Both the position numbers and the translations under genes were made by a program. 34,892 bases of DNA from Cyanobacteria bacterium HKST-UBA04 (GTDB lineage Bacteria; Cyanobacteriota; Vampirovibrionia; Vampirovibrionales; JAGQHJ01): the NCBI GenBank assembly GCA_020431915.1, contig JAGQHJ010000021.1, positions 1-34,892 on the forward strand, in the 5' to 3' direction. The notes below the pieces were generated by a model. It was not told the DNA's origin. It was given only the letters and a program-made list of their open reading frames with translations, and ran no database searches. This document shows positions 6,081-16,177 of this stretch, piece after piece (positions within the stretch are counted from its first letter, which is position 1; every line of letters begins with the position of its first letter).

Positions 6081-9000
6081 ATGCCATCGAAGTCTTCTAC
6101 CCCAACCACGCTTGAAATTCCCGAGAATGCCCATCGCAAAAACCTGGAGGGTATTGGCTACCTGCCTCTCGAGCACCTGCCAGACTTGTCCGAAATCCAG
6201 AAGAACTCCTTTAACTGGTTCCTCCTTGAAGGCCTAAAAGAGGAACTGCTGTCTTTTTCGCCCATTAAAGACTACACCGGCCGCCTGGAATTGTACTTCC
6301 TGCCGGAATACAGCTTTGAAAAGCCCAAATACACCGTCTCGGAAGCCCGCGTGCACGAGGCCACCTACTCCAAGCAGCTGCGCATTATGTTGCGCCTGGT
6401 TAACCGCGACACGGGGGAAATCAAGGAACAAGAGGCTTATATCGGCGAAATCCCGGTGATGACCGACCGCGGGACCTTCATTATTAACGGGGCCGAGCGG
6501 GTTATCATCTCGCAAATCGTCCGGTCGCCCGGTATCTACTACAAAAAAGACAACGCGCCCAACGGCAAGCGGATCTTTAACGCCACGCTTATCCCCAACC
6601 GCGGGGCCTGGCTGAAGCTGGAAAGCGATGCCAACGACGTGGTCTACGTCAAGATTGACAAAAACCGGAAAATCCCGGCCACTACCTTGCTGCGTGCCCT
6701 TGGGCTGACCGAGCAGGACATGGAAAACCAGATTCGCCACTTCGACTTCCTGCAAAAAACCCTGGACAAGGATTCGACCTCCGACACGGATGAGGCGCTG
6801 GTGGAAGTATACAAACGGCTGCGTCCCGGCGACCCGGCCAGTGCTGCCGGTGGCCGTACGCTGCTGGAAAGCCGCTTCTTTGACGACAAACGCTATGACT
6901 TGGGCATGGTGGGCCGTTACAAGATGAACAAGAAGCTGGGTCTGTCCATCCCCGATTCCACCCGTACCCTGACGGTGCAGGACATCGTGGCGGCTGTGGA
7001 TTACCTGGTAAACCTGCATTACGACGATGGCGAGATCGATGACATTGACCACCTGGGTAACCGCCGGATTCGTTCTGTTGGCGAACTGATCCAGAACCAG
7101 TTCCGGGTTGGTTTGACTCGTCTGGAGCGGATTGTTAAGGAACGGATGACGTTGCAGGATGTCGACACGCTGACGCCCAGCAACCTGTTGAACCCGAAAC
7201 CCTTGCTGGCCGCAATTCGCGAGTTCTTTGGCAGCTCCCAGCTTTCGCAGTTTATGGACCAAACCAACCCGCTGGCCGAGTTGACCCACAAACGGCGCCT
7301 TTCGGCCCTGGGGCCTGGTGGTTTGACCCGTGAACGAGCCGGGTTCGCCGTTCGAGACATTCATCCCAGCCAATACGGTCGGATATGCCCCGTTGAGACA
7401 CCGGAAGGACCGAACGCCGGTTTGATTGGCAGCTTGAGTACCTATGCCCGTGTCAACAAGTACGGCTTCCTGGAAACCCCGTATTACCGGGTTATGGACG
7501 GTAAGCTGATGGATGAGATCCACTACCTGTCCGCTGACGAGGAAGACAACTTCCGGGTTGCCCCTGGCGACGTCCGGGTAGACGCCAAAACCAAGGAACT
7601 GATTGGGGACCACATCCCTGTACGCTACCGCTCCGAGTTTACGATTACCGAGGCGCAGTACGTCGACTACGTCGGGATTTCACCCATTCAAATCGTATCC
7701 GTCGGGACGTCGTTGATTCCGTTCCTCGAGCACGATGACGCCAACCGGGCCCTGATGGGATCGAACATGCAACGGCAGGCCGTGCCCCTGGTGCGTCCGC
7801 AGCGGCCGTGTGTCGGTACCGGCCTTGAAAAACGGGCAGCCCGAGACAGCGGCATGGTGCTGCAATCCACCATTGAAGGAAAAGTCACCGAGGTGGATGG
7901 TGAATCGGTTACCGTCAAACCCAAAAAAGGTGATTCGATTCGCCATGAGTTGATTAAGTTCCTGCGTTCCAACCAGGACACCTGTCTGAACCAAACGCCC
8001 ACCGTCGATGTGGGTGATGAAGTTCGGGTGGGCAGCGTTCTGGCCGAGGGCGCTTCGACCCAGGCTGGCGAGCTGGCGCTGGGACGAAACATCCTGGTGG
8101 CCTTTATGCCCTGGGAAGGCTACAACTTTGAAGACGCCATCCTGATTAGCGAACGGCTGGTACGCGACGACGTATACACCAGTATTCACATTGAGAAGCT
8201 GGAAATCGATGCCCGGACCACCAAGCTGGGCCCCGAGGAAATTACCCGCGAACTGCCCAACGTCAGCGAGGACGCTCTTAAAAACCTAGACGAGCGCGGT
8301 ATCATTCGTGTCGGTGCTCGGGTGTCGGCTGACGACATTCTGGTAGGCAAGATTACCCCCAAAGGGGAGAGCGAGCACCCGCCCGAAGAAAAACTCTTGC
8401 GAGCCATCTTTGCCGAGAAGGCGCGCGATGTTCGGGACAACTCCCTGCGCGTGCCGCACGGCGAGGGCGGGCGCGTGGTCGACGTCAAGATCTTTGATCG
8501 CGAAAAAGGCGACGAACTGCCCCCTGGTGCCAATACCGTCGTACGGGTCTACATTGCCCAGAAACGCAAGATCAGCGTAGGCGACAAGGTTGCCGGACGT
8601 CACGGTAACAAGGGTATCGTGTCGCGTATCCTGCCCATTGAGGATATGCCCCACCTGCCCGATGGCTCGCCGGTTGACATCGTGTTGAACCCGCTGGGTG
8701 TACCAAGCCGTATGAACGTGGGCCAAACCTACGAAACCCTGTTGGGCCTGGCTTGCTACCTGACTGGCGATTTCTACGAAGTGCCGCCGTTTGACGAAAG
8801 CTTTGGCGAGGAAGCCTCGGCGCGTGGGGTATACAAGGCCCTGCACGACGCCATCAAGGACACCGGCAAGGACTGGATTCGCAAGGACGGCAAGGTGAAA
8901 CTGATTGACGGCCGTACCGGCGACGCGTTCGATTGCCCCGTTTCCGTTGGTCTGATGCACGTGATGAAGTTGGTCCACTTGGTGGACGACAAGATTCACG

Positions 9001-9416
9001 CCCGATCCACCGGTCCTTACAGTCTGGTTACCCAGCAGCCGCTGGGTGGTAAGGCTCAGTTCGGTGGCCAGCGCTTCGGGGAGATGGAAGTATGGGCCCT
9101 GGAAGCCTACGGCGCAGCCTACAGCTTGCAGGAAATGCTGACCATCAAGTCCGACGACGTCGTGGGCCGGAGCCGTGCCTACGAGGCCATTGTTAAGGGC
9201 GAAAACCTTCAACGGCCCGGCTTGCCGGAGTCCTTTAAGGTACTGGTCCGCGAACTGCAAAGTATCGGTCTCGATATTACCGTGCAGAAACGCTTGCGCG
9301 ACGGCAGCCTGAAGGAAGTTGACATTATGGCCGACGATGCCGGTCAGCGGCGTCAACGGCAGCTGGTGCCCAGCAATGAATCGGAACTGTTGAATTTCTA
9401 CTCCTCTAGGGAATAG
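6081..9416 (+). CDS. rpoB: DNA-directed RNA polymerase subunit beta
   Basis: 1111 residues, the length usual in Cyanobacteria. It forms one side of the catalytic cleft with beta-prime. The N-terminal protrusion and lobe are followed by the rifampicin-pocket region at about 383-460 ([10 protein letters not shown]...[14 protein letters not shown]). Later come the invariant [19 protein letters not shown], the [15 protein letters not shown] segment and the C-terminal clamp piece [21 protein letters not shown]. The residues most often changed in rifampicin resistance (E. coli D516, H526, S531) are wild type here, so target-based rifampicin sensitivity is expected. There is no GGAGG-type site before the ATG, only GAGG further back. 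rpoC1 follows after 79 bases with a good ribosome binding site. Confidence 0.98.
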   Translation: MPSKSSTPTTLEIPENAHRKNLEGIGYLPLEHLPDLSEIQKNSFNWFLLEGLKEELLSFSPIKDYTGRLELYFLPEYSFEKPKYTVSEARVHEATYSKQLRIMLRLVNRDTGEIKEQEAYIGEIPVMTDRGTFIINGAERVIISQIVRSPGIYYKKDNAPNGKRIFNATLIPNRGAWLKLESDANDVVYVKIDKNRKIPATTLLRALGLTEQDMENQIRHFDFLQKTLDKDSTSDTDEALVEVYKRLRPGDPASAAGGRTLLESRFFDDKRYDLGMVGRYKMNKKLGLSIPDSTRTLTVQDIVAAVDYLVNLHYDDGEIDDIDHLGNRRIRSVGELIQNQFRVGLTRLERIVKERMTLQDVDTLTPSNLLNPKPLLAAIREFFGSSQLSQFMDQTNPLAELTHKRRLSALGPGGLTRERAGFAVRDIHPSQYGRICPVETPEGPNAGLIGSLSTYARVNKYGFLETPYYRVMDGKLMDEIHYLSADEEDNFRVAPGDVRVDAKTKELIGDHIPVRYRSEFTITEAQYVDYVGISPIQIVSVGTSLIPFLEHDDANRALMGSNMQRQAVPLVRPQRPCVGTGLEKRAARDSGMVLQSTIEGKVTEVDGESVTVKPKKGDSIRHELIKFLRSNQDTCLNQTPTVDVGDEVRVGSVLAEGASTQAGELALGRNILVAFMPWEGYNFEDAILISERLVRDDVYTSIHIEKLEIDARTTKLGPEEITRELPNVSEDALKNLDERGIIRVGARVSADDILVGKITPKGESEHPPEEKLLRAIFAEKARDVRDNSLRVPHGEGGRVVDVKIFDREKGDELPPGANTVVRVYIAQKRKISVGDKVAGRHGNKGIVSRILPIEDMPHLPDGSPVDIVLNPLGVPSRMNVGQTYETLLGLACYLTGDFYEVPPFDESFGEEASARGVYKALHDAIKDTGKDWIRKDGKVKLIDGRTGDAFDCPVSVGLMHVMKLVHLVDDKIHARSTGPYSLVTQQPLGGKAQFGGQRFGEMEVWALEAYGAAYSLQEMLTIKSDDVVGRSRAYEAIVKGENLQRPGLPESFKVLVRELQSIGLDITVQKRLRDGSLKEVDIMADDAGQRRQRQLVPSNESELLNFYSSRE

Positions 9417-9495
9417 GACGGGCGGTGTTTGATAACCCGCGCCCCTATATCCCCTATTCCCGACCCCAAGCCTTAATTTTCAGGAGGAATGCCAC

Positions 9496-11211
9496 GTGGC
9501 CACCACGATTGATCAATTTGATTTCGTTAAAATCGGTATCGCTTCGAGCGAGCGCATTGACGACTGGTCTTTTGGAGAGGTACTGAAACCGGAAACCATC
9601 AACTACCGTACCCTGAAGCCCGAAACCGACGGGTTGTTCTGTCAGCGCATCTTTGGTCCCATCAAGGACTGGGAATGTGCCTGCGGCAAATACAAACGGG
9701 TTCGGCACAAGGGCATTATTTGCGAACGCTGTGGGGTTGAGGTTACCGAAAGCAAGGTGCGCCGCCACCGCATGGGTAAAATCAAGCTGGCCGCCCCGGT
9801 CACCCATGTGTGGTTCCTCAAGGGGATTCCCAGCTACCTTGGGTTGATTCTGGATAAATCGCTCAAGGATCTGGAGCAGGTTATCTACTTCAACAACTAC
9901 GTGGTACTGGATCCGGGTAACACCGACACCAAATACGGCCAGTTGCTGACGGAAGAAGAGTACGACAACATTATCGAGGAAAACGAGGAAGCCCAGCTCG
10001 AGGTGGGTATTGGCGCCGAAGCCATTAAGGTGATGCTGTCCAAAATCAACCTCAAAGAACTGGCTGCCGAGCTGCGTGGTGCCCTGGAGCAATCGGGTGG
10101 CTCGCAACAAAAACGCCTGAAGATTATGAAACGGGCCCGCCTTGTCGAGGCGTTTGAGGCCAACGGCACCGACCCGACATGGATGGTCATGGACATTCTG
10201 CCGGTTATTCCGCCCGACCTGCGCCCGATGGTGCAGTTGGACGGTGGCCGCTTTGCTACGTCCGACCTGAACGACTTGTACCGGCGGGTTATTAACCGTA
10301 ACAACCGTTTGTTACGGTTGCTTGAGATGGGCGCCCCCGAAATCATCGTGCGTAACGAGAAACGCATGTTGCAGGAAGCCGTTGACGCGTTAATTGACAA
10401 CGGCCGACGCGGCCGGACCGTCGTGGGTCCCAACAACCGCCCCCTCAAGTCGCTGAGCAACATCATCGAAGGTAAGCAGGGCCGGTTCCGTCAGAACCTG
10501 CTGGGTAAACGGGTCGACTACTCTGGTCGTTCCGTTATCGTGGTAGGCCCCAAGCTTAAACTGCACCAGTGCGGTCTGCCCAAGGAAATGGCGGTTGAGC
10601 TGTTCAAGCCCTTCGTTATTAACAAGCTCATCGAGCGCGGCGAGAGCCAGAACATCAAGTCGGCCAAGAAGAAAATCGAGCGCCAGGAGACGGTCGTTTG
10701 GGACGTTCTGGAAGAAGTGATCAAGGGCCACCCGGTTATGCTGAACCGGGCACCAACCCTTCACCGTCTGGGTATCCAGGCTTTCGAACCCGTGCTGGTT
10801 GAGGGCCGCGCCATTCAGATTCACCCGCTGGTCTGCTCTGCCTTTAACGCCGACTTTGACGGTGACCAAATGGCTGTGCACGTACCGCTTAGTATCGAAG
10901 CGCAAACCGAAGCCCGGATGTTGATGCTGGCAACCAACAACATTCTGCTGCCGGCCACCGGTAAACCGGCCATTACCCCGTCGCAGGATATGATTATCGG
11001 TATCTACTACCTGACCCTGGACAACCCCACCCAGCAACCGGGTCAAGGCATGACCTTCTACAACTTTGACGAAGTGTTGTCTGCTTTTGAAGTCGGGGTC
11101 GTGTCGGTGCATTCCAAAATCAAGGTGCGCGACGAAAACGGCGAAATACTGGAAACCACGCCGGGTCGTATCATCTTTAACAACACCGTTCGCGAGGCCC
11201 TGTATTCCTAG
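9496..11211 (+). CDS. rpoC1: RNA polymerase subunit gamma (N-terminal part of beta-prime)
   Basis: 571 residues, starting with GTG 8 bases after a perfect AGGAGG (9482-9487). It carries the front half of beta-prime. The first zinc site is C61, C63, C76, C79 ([19 protein letters not shown]), and the active-site magnesium loop NADFDGDQ has D453, D455 and D457. The lid, rudder and bridge-side sequences [19 protein letters not shown] and [15 protein letters not shown] are intact. The protein ends after [15 protein letters not shown], where unsplit RpoC would continue. This is a natural split and not a frameshift: rpoC2 has its own start and ribosome binding site, and its first residues match cyanobacterial RpoC2. 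It is somewhat shorter than typical cyanobacterial RpoC1 (~620). Confidence 0.97.
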   Translation: MATTIDQFDFVKIGIASSERIDDWSFGEVLKPETINYRTLKPETDGLFCQRIFGPIKDWECACGKYKRVRHKGIICERCGVEVTESKVRRHRMGKIKLAAPVTHVWFLKGIPSYLGLILDKSLKDLEQVIYFNNYVVLDPGNTDTKYGQLLTEEEYDNIIEENEEAQLEVGIGAEAIKVMLSKINLKELAAELRGALEQSGGSQQKRLKIMKRARLVEAFEANGTDPTWMVMDILPVIPPDLRPMVQLDGGRFATSDLNDLYRRVINRNNRLLRLLEMGAPEIIVRNEKRMLQEAVDALIDNGRRGRTVVGPNNRPLKSLSNIIEGKQGRFRQNLLGKRVDYSGRSVIVVGPKLKLHQCGLPKEMAVELFKPFVINKLIERGESQNIKSAKKKIERQETVVWDVLEEVIKGHPVMLNRAPTLHRLGIQAFEPVLVEGRAIQIHPLVCSAFNADFDGDQMAVHVPLSIEAQTEARMLMLATNNILLPATGKPAITPSQDMIIGIYYLTLDNPTQQPGQGMTFYNFDEVLSAFEVGVVSVHSKIKVRDENGEILETTPGRIIFNNTVREALYS

Positions 11212-11282
11212 CCCAACAGGTCTATGTGCCTGCACTCCACCCTGTTAAGCATTCTTTTTAACGACGAGGTCACCCCCCGACT

Positions 11283-14200
11283 ATGAGTATCCTAACCTCC
11301 TCCAAGAGCCAGAAAAAATCCCTCGAATTCATTAACCAGAACCTGGGCAAAAAGCCGTTGCAGAAACTGCTGAGCCGTATTTACGAAGAATACGGCGGTG
11401 CAAAAACCGGTAACGTGGCCAACGCGCTTAAGGATCTCGGTTTTCGTTATGCCACGCGTGGTGGTCTGACCATCTCCATCGAGGACTTGTCGGTTCCCGA
11501 CAAGAAGAAAGACATCCTGGCCCAGGCCGAAGCCGAAATCGACGAGGCCACCCACCGGTTTAACAAGGGCGAAATTACCGAGGTAGAACGGTATACCAAG
11601 GTAATTGACACGTGGGCCCAGGCCAACAACGACCTGACGGAAGAGGTGGTTGAAAACTTTGACCGCCTGAACCCAATTTACATGATGGCCTTCTCCGGTG
11701 CTCGGGGCTCGATTGCCCAGGTACGGCAGCTGGTGGGTATGCGCGGTCTGATGGCTGACTCCCAGGGGCAGATTATCGACTTGCCCATTAAGTCCAACTT
11801 TAAGGAAGGCCTTAGTGTTACCGAGTACATTATTTCCAGCTACGGTGCCCGTAAGGGCCTGGTAGACACGGCTCTGAAAACAGCCGACTCGGGTTACCTG
11901 ACCCGTCGTTTGGTTGACGTTGCCCAGGATGTCATTATCGAGGAAGAAGACTGCGGTACGGAAAACGGTATCGACCTCAGCGCCATTGGTGACGGGGTTG
12001 TTTCGCTCAAGGAACGTCTTTTCAGCCGCACATCGGCCAAGGACGTGTACGATGCCGATGGCGAACTGATTTGTGCTGCCGGCGACGTGTTTGACAGCGA
12101 CATGGCCCAGAAGGTCGAAGAGGCCGGGTTTACCAGCGTGTTGATTCGTTCCCCGTTAAGCTGCGAACTGCAGTACGGTGTGTGCCGCAAGTGCTACGGC
12201 TGGGCCCTGACGAGTAACCGGCTTGTAGACAAGGGTGAAGCCATCGGGATTATGGCCGCCCAGAGTATTGGTGAACCGGGTACCCAGCTGACGATGCGTA
12301 CCTTCCACACCGGCGGTGTATTTAGCGGGTCGACCAACCGTGAACAGGTGGTGGCCACAGCCGACGGTAAGATTGTGGATGCGGTACCGACACGTGAATT
12401 CCGTACCCGTCACGGGGACGTGGTTGAAGTGACCTCGCGCGACTGCGTGCTTGAGGTTAAAGGCGACAAGAAAACCGAGAAGTACAACCTGCCCTTCAAC
12501 GCCCGTGTCTTCAAACCCAAGAAGGGTGCCGCCATCAAGAAAGGCGACATCATTGCCGAGTACGAAGCCGGTACGGGCCGTGGCGATGCTCGCCGTCTGA
12601 CCGAGAAGGCTACCAAGGACATCAAGGCCGGTTTGCCTGGCGAAGTGTATTTTGAAGGCTTTGAAGCCGACGAGAAACGCGACCGGCAGGGCAACATTAC
12701 CCGGACAGCCAACCGTGGCGGCACAATCTGGGTGCTGGAAGGCCAGGTATACAACTTACCTTCTGGTTCCAAGCGCCTGGTGGACAGCGATCAAAAGGTC
12801 AAGGAAGGCGATATCCTTGCTGAAACGCTGGTCATTTCCGAGCATGGCGGCGAGGTTCGTATTCCCGAATCGTTGGTGACCAGCGACCAGAAGGTCGGCA
12901 AGGAAAAGGTCAAGATTATTGAGGACGGCAAGGAATTAACCATTGTCATTGCCTCGACGGTACCGAAGAATGCCGAGCTGGAACAAACCAAGAAGGAACA
13001 GCTCTGGAAGGTCAAAAAAGAAAAAGAACTCTACATCATCAAATCGCCGGTAGGTACGACCGTTGAAAACGAAAGTATCATTGCCGAGTTGGTGGATGAA
13101 AGTTGCATGGTGCCCAGCAGTGGCGAGATTCGTTACCACGATGTCGAGGTTGACGAGAACCGTACCCTGCTCAAGAAGGGCAAGCTGTACTTCATCCCCG
13201 AGGAAATCCACCAGGTAAGCAAGGACGCCTCGCTCAAGATGGTCGAGTCGGGTACCTATGTTGATCCCGGTACCGAGGTGGTTAAGGGCGTTATTACCCG
13301 TATTGGCGGTATCCTCGAAATCGTTGAGGACAACGACATTGTTCAGGAAGTCATTGTCCGTCCTGGTGAACTGTACCGTGTTGACGATCCGAGCACCATC
13401 GAGGTGGATGACGGCACCGTTGTCGACGCCAAGGTGGAAGTGGCTCCCGGTATCAAGACCAAGGAACGGAGCATGGTCTCGATCAACTTCCAGATGGACG
13501 ATCCCGGTGATGATGACGATATGGACGATATGGACGATACGGCCGAATACGAGTATGCCGAAGTCCTCATCCGCCCGGTTCAGGAATTCAAGGTAGCCCC
13601 GCACAAGGTTAAGATTGAATTCGAATCGAGCGACGGAAACATCAGCATCGAGGCCGTGACCCAACTGACGTGCAAGGACGGCGACAAGATCCGCCAGGTT
13701 GAAGGCGTGCCCCTGCTGCGTACCAGCTTGGTGCTCAAAATGGAAGGTCCTCTGGCCCGCCTTAAAGGTATGGTGGAAGAAGACAAGAAGGGTAACCTGA
13801 AGATCTCCGTACTGGAGAACCTCATTATCCGTCGTGAGTCTGCCGGTGACGTGACCAAACAAACCAACAGCCAAACCACGCTGCTGGTGGAGCATAACCA
13901 GATTATCGAGAAAGGCACGCCTGTGGTTAAAACCCAGGTGTTGGCTCAAACCAGCGGTACGGTTAGCCTGGGTAACACCGACAAAAACGCCAAGGACATC
14001 CGCCGGATTCTGGTCATTCCCGACAGCCAGTTGCGAACGGTCAAGACCAAAGGCAACAAGGTCAAGGTCAAGGAAAATGCCTATGTGCGCATGGACGAAA
14101 CGCTTGCCGACGGTGTCGAGGCCAAGTTCTCCGGCCAGGTGACGAAGGTACTTAAAGACAGCCTGACGATGCGGGTCGGGTCGCCCTACCTGATTAGTGC

Positions 14201-15173
14201 CGGCTCGCAGCTACAGGTTGAGCACAACAGCCTGGTGCAGCGCGGCGACTTGATTGCCACCCTCATCTTTGAACGGCAGAAAACCGGGGACATCGTAACC
14301 GGTTTGCCTCGGGTCGAAGAACTTCTGGAAGGCCGGAAATCCAAGGAAATTACGGTTCTTGCCAACTACGACGCCTTGGCCGAGCTGGAATGGGATGAAG
14401 ACGTGCCTAAGCTCTACCTGGTTAGCGACGAGCATGGACGCGAGGAAATTACCGTGCCGCTAGGGGCCAACATTCTTGTGGATGACAAGGATTCGGTCAA
14501 GAAAGGCCAGGCTCTAACGGATGGTGTAATTAACCCGCACGATCTGCTCGACATTCTGGGTATGGACGCATGCCGTCGCTACCTGGTTGACGAGGTTCAG
14601 TCGGTATACCGTTCACAAGGTGTTGAGATTAGCGACAAGCACATCGAGGTGATTGTGCGCCAGATGACGAAGAAAGTGAAAATCGACGAGTCTGGCGATT
14701 CTCATCTGGTACCGAGTGAACTGGTTGACGAAAAAGTGGCCTTTGCCGAACTGGAACGCTGCGAGAAAGAGAAACTGGCGTTGCCCGAGTTCCACTACGT
14801 CCTGCTGGGTATTACCAAAGCCAGCTTGAACACGGACAGCTTCATCTCGGCAGCCAGCTTCCAGGAAACCACCCGGGTACTGACCGAGGCGGCTATCGAA
14901 GGCAAAATCGACATCCTGCGCGGCCTGAAGGAAAACGTGATTATCGGGCGCTTGATCCCTGCCGGTACGGGCTTCCCGCACTTCAAGGACCAGCGCGACG
15001 AGATGATCGAGGAACAGGCTGCCAGCTCACGGTTCAGCAGCCGCAAGCCGTCGGCTATTCTCGAGGAAATCGAATCCATGTTCGGATCGCCTGAAATCAA
15101 CAAGGAAACCATGGGCGACCTGATTCTGGAAGAAGACGATATTGTGGTGGGTGACGCCAGCGATTTCGACTAA
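11283..15173 (+). CDS. rpoC2: RNA polymerase subunit beta-prime (C-terminal part, cyanobacterial type)
   Basis: 1296 residues. It begins like cyanobacterial and plastid RpoC2 (LKDLGFRYATRGGLTISIEDL, RFNKGEITEVERYTKVIDTW). The second zinc site is C224, C294, C301, C304. The trigger-loop first half (AAQSIGEPGTQLTMRTFHTGG, about 326-346) is separated from the downstream TGLPRVEELLEGRKSKE (about 1000) by roughly 640 residues. This corresponds to the giant lineage-specific insertion of repeated sandwich-barrel hybrid motifs known in Cyanobacteria. A very acidic stretch (DDPGDDDDMDDMDD, about 738-752) lies in the middle of the insertion. The gap after rpoC1 is 71 bases, with GAGG before the ATG. 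A strong terminator follows 44 bases after the stop. Confidence 0.97.
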   Translation: MSILTSSKSQKKSLEFINQNLGKKPLQKLLSRIYEEYGGAKTGNVANALKDLGFRYATRGGLTISIEDLSVPDKKKDILAQAEAEIDEATHRFNKGEITEVERYTKVIDTWAQANNDLTEEVVENFDRLNPIYMMAFSGARGSIAQVRQLVGMRGLMADSQGQIIDLPIKSNFKEGLSVTEYIISSYGARKGLVDTALKTADSGYLTRRLVDVAQDVIIEEEDCGTENGIDLSAIGDGVVSLKERLFSRTSAKDVYDADGELICAAGDVFDSDMAQKVEEAGFTSVLIRSPLSCELQYGVCRKCYGWALTSNRLVDKGEAIGIMAAQSIGEPGTQLTMRTFHTGGVFSGSTNREQVVATADGKIVDAVPTREFRTRHGDVVEVTSRDCVLEVKGDKKTEKYNLPFNARVFKPKKGAAIKKGDIIAEYEAGTGRGDARRLTEKATKDIKAGLPGEVYFEGFEADEKRDRQGNITRTANRGGTIWVLEGQVYNLPSGSKRLVDSDQKVKEGDILAETLVISEHGGEVRIPESLVTSDQKVGKEKVKIIEDGKELTIVIASTVPKNAELEQTKKEQLWKVKKEKELYIIKSPVGTTVENESIIAELVDESCMVPSSGEIRYHDVEVDENRTLLKKGKLYFIPEEIHQVSKDASLKMVESGTYVDPGTEVVKGVITRIGGILEIVEDNDIVQEVIVRPGELYRVDDPSTIEVDDGTVVDAKVEVAPGIKTKERSMVSINFQMDDPGDDDDMDDMDDTAEYEYAEVLIRPVQEFKVAPHKVKIEFESSDGNISIEAVTQLTCKDGDKIRQVEGVPLLRTSLVLKMEGPLARLKGMVEEDKKGNLKISVLENLIIRRESAGDVTKQTNSQTTLLVEHNQIIEKGTPVVKTQVLAQTSGTVSLGNTDKNAKDIRRILVIPDSQLRTVKTKGNKVKVKENAYVRMDETLADGVEAKFSGQVTKVLKDSLTMRVGSPYLISAGSQLQVEHNSLVQRGDLIATLIFERQKTGDIVTGLPRVEELLEGRKSKEITVLANYDALAELEWDEDVPKLYLVSDEHGREEITVPLGANILVDDKDSVKKGQALTDGVINPHDLLDILGMDACRRYLVDEVQSVYRSQGVEISDKHIEVIVRQMTKKVKIDESGDSHLVPSELVDEKVAFAELERCEKEKLALPEFHYVLLGITKASLNTDSFISAASFQETTRVLTEAAIEGKIDILRGLKENVIIGRLIPAGTGFPHFKDQRDEMIEEQAASSRFSSRKPSAILEEIESMFGSPEINKETMGDLILEEDDIVVGDASDFD

Positions 15174-15217
15174 ATCGCTGGCTGGAGATCCCCCCTCTGC
15201 TTGTCCCCTTAATAAAC

Positions 15218-15254
15218 AAAAGACCCCGTTGGTACTGAAACCACGGGGTCTTTT
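15218..15254. terminator. Bidirectional intrinsic terminator after rpoC2
   Basis: AAAAGACCCCGTTGG (15218-15232) pairs with CCACGGGGTCTTTT (15241-15254) with one bulged T and an 8-base loop. A run of A before the left arm and T at the end of the right arm make it functional in both directions. It ends the rpo operon and the convergent gene at 15302-15643. Confidence 0.92.
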
Positions 15255-15301
15255 GCTAAAGTTTCGGTGTGTACCGCACGCGTTTTCGGCACAAATGGCG
15301 G

Positions 15302-15643
15302 CTAGCCTTGGTTTTCAACGTTGTTGAAGCCCACGAAGTGCGTGTAGGCGGCCTCGGTCAGCACGCCGACCAGCCAGCTAATGCACCAGATATAGCCCAA
15401 GCCGATAGCCAAAACGGCCAGCAAGCTGGGGATGAGGTGTACAAAAACATCGGTGGGGTTGGCATTCAGGATGGCGGTGTAGTGGGCCATCTCAGCCAAC
15501 AGGCTTGTGATGCTCTGGCTGGCGCGATCCAGGTTGAAATACGGCTTAATTACCATGGGCAGTAGGATCCAGGTAGGCGAAAAGCACGAACCCAGCATGC
15601 CACCGAGGCATTGGCCTAATTTTTTAACCATTGGCACAGTCAT
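15302..15643 (-). CDS. Small membrane protein of unknown function
   Basis: 113 residues with two clear hydrophobic stretches: about 14-33 (GGMLGSCFSPTWILLPMVI) and about 68-95 (LIPSLLAVLAIGLGYIWC...WLVGVL). A polar region containing Asp and Asn joins them. No family is recognised. It converges on the rpoC2 operon and shares its terminator. ATG 15643 has only a weak AGG upstream; an alternative ATG lies 12 bases inside. An AT-rich stretch suitable for a promoter lies immediately upstream (15660-15700). An overlapping plus-strand frame lacks hydrophobic or family features, so the minus-strand reading is preferred. Confidence 0.6.
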   Translation of the reverse strand: MTVPMVKKLGQCLGGMLGSCFSPTWILLPMVIKPYFNLDRASQSITSLLAEMAHYTAILNANPTDVFVHLIPSLLAVLAIGLGYIWCISWLVGVLTEAAYTHFVGFNNVENQG

Positions 15644-16177
15644 GGCGGGAGAAACACCTGTATAATTAATGCTTATAAAAATATAAAAACAATATTAAGG
15701 CCGTCATTGATGCTTCGGACTATCCCCGTTAACCAACTGTTACAGAATGGGGTCAAAACCCTTTCTGGGAGGCGGTGTGTTTTTTATACCGGCTGTGTAA
15801 AGCCGACAACGACTGTGGTGGTATTATAGCCCGGCTTGCGGTAGAATAAGCTTGCTTAAAGGCAGTCAGGATAACCGTTTTACCCTTTTTTAAGCGGGTG
15901 CCGGCCTCGTGCCGTCGCCAAAGCGGGCGGATGTAAATATACCAATAGTATATTAGCCTCAATCGAGGCAATCCGGCGTCTTGAGCGGTTTGTTTAAGGT
16001 ATTGCCCCGTACCGTGTTTTTGTCCGTCTCTTTCGAGCGGACGGTCGCCTTATAGGCTACTCTTTCTCTCTCTCGGTACGTGGGGCGGTATAGGGTCTCC
16101 CCGGCCCCGTAAAACCGTCTCCTCTCTCAAACCCAACTGCCAGAACCGATGTTTTGGGGAATTAAGGGACAGGTGTT
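15644..16177. other. 534-base divergent intergenic region with structured leader
   Basis: No gene supported; a 72-codon minus-strand frame inside has no ribosome binding site or recognisable domain. The first 60 bases are AT-rich and probably hold the promoter of the minus-strand membrane protein. The distal part contains a multi-helix leader candidate at 16005-16117, listed separately. A CT-rich run lies at 16061-16074. Confidence 0.6.
16005..16117 (+). promoter_or_regulatory. Switch-like RNA leader of the membrane-protein/GH13 operon
   Basis: Fold 1: CCCCGTACCG (16005-16014) pairs with CGGTAC-GT-GGGG (16074-16085), 10 pairs with a 2-base bulge. It encloses GTCCG-T-CTC/GAGCGGAC (16022-16042, loop TTTC) and GCCT/AGGC (16047-16057). 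Fold 2: the same right arm CGGT..GGGGC (16074-16086) pairs downstream with GCCCC (16104-16108) and ACCG (about 16114-16117). The two folds exclude each other, as in riboswitches and attenuators. No T tract follows, so control of translation or RNA stability is more likely than termination. The class is not recognised. Confidence 0.45.

Noticed and set aside
11212..11282. Frameshift that would break a single rpoC gene
   Set aside because: rpoC2 has its own start, ribosome binding site and a cyanobacterial RpoC2 N-terminus, so the split is natural.
15753..15971. 72-codon minus-strand frame upstream of the membrane-protein operon
   Set aside because: No ribosome binding site, odd Tyr/Arg composition, no recognisable domain, and the region is better explained as regulatory.
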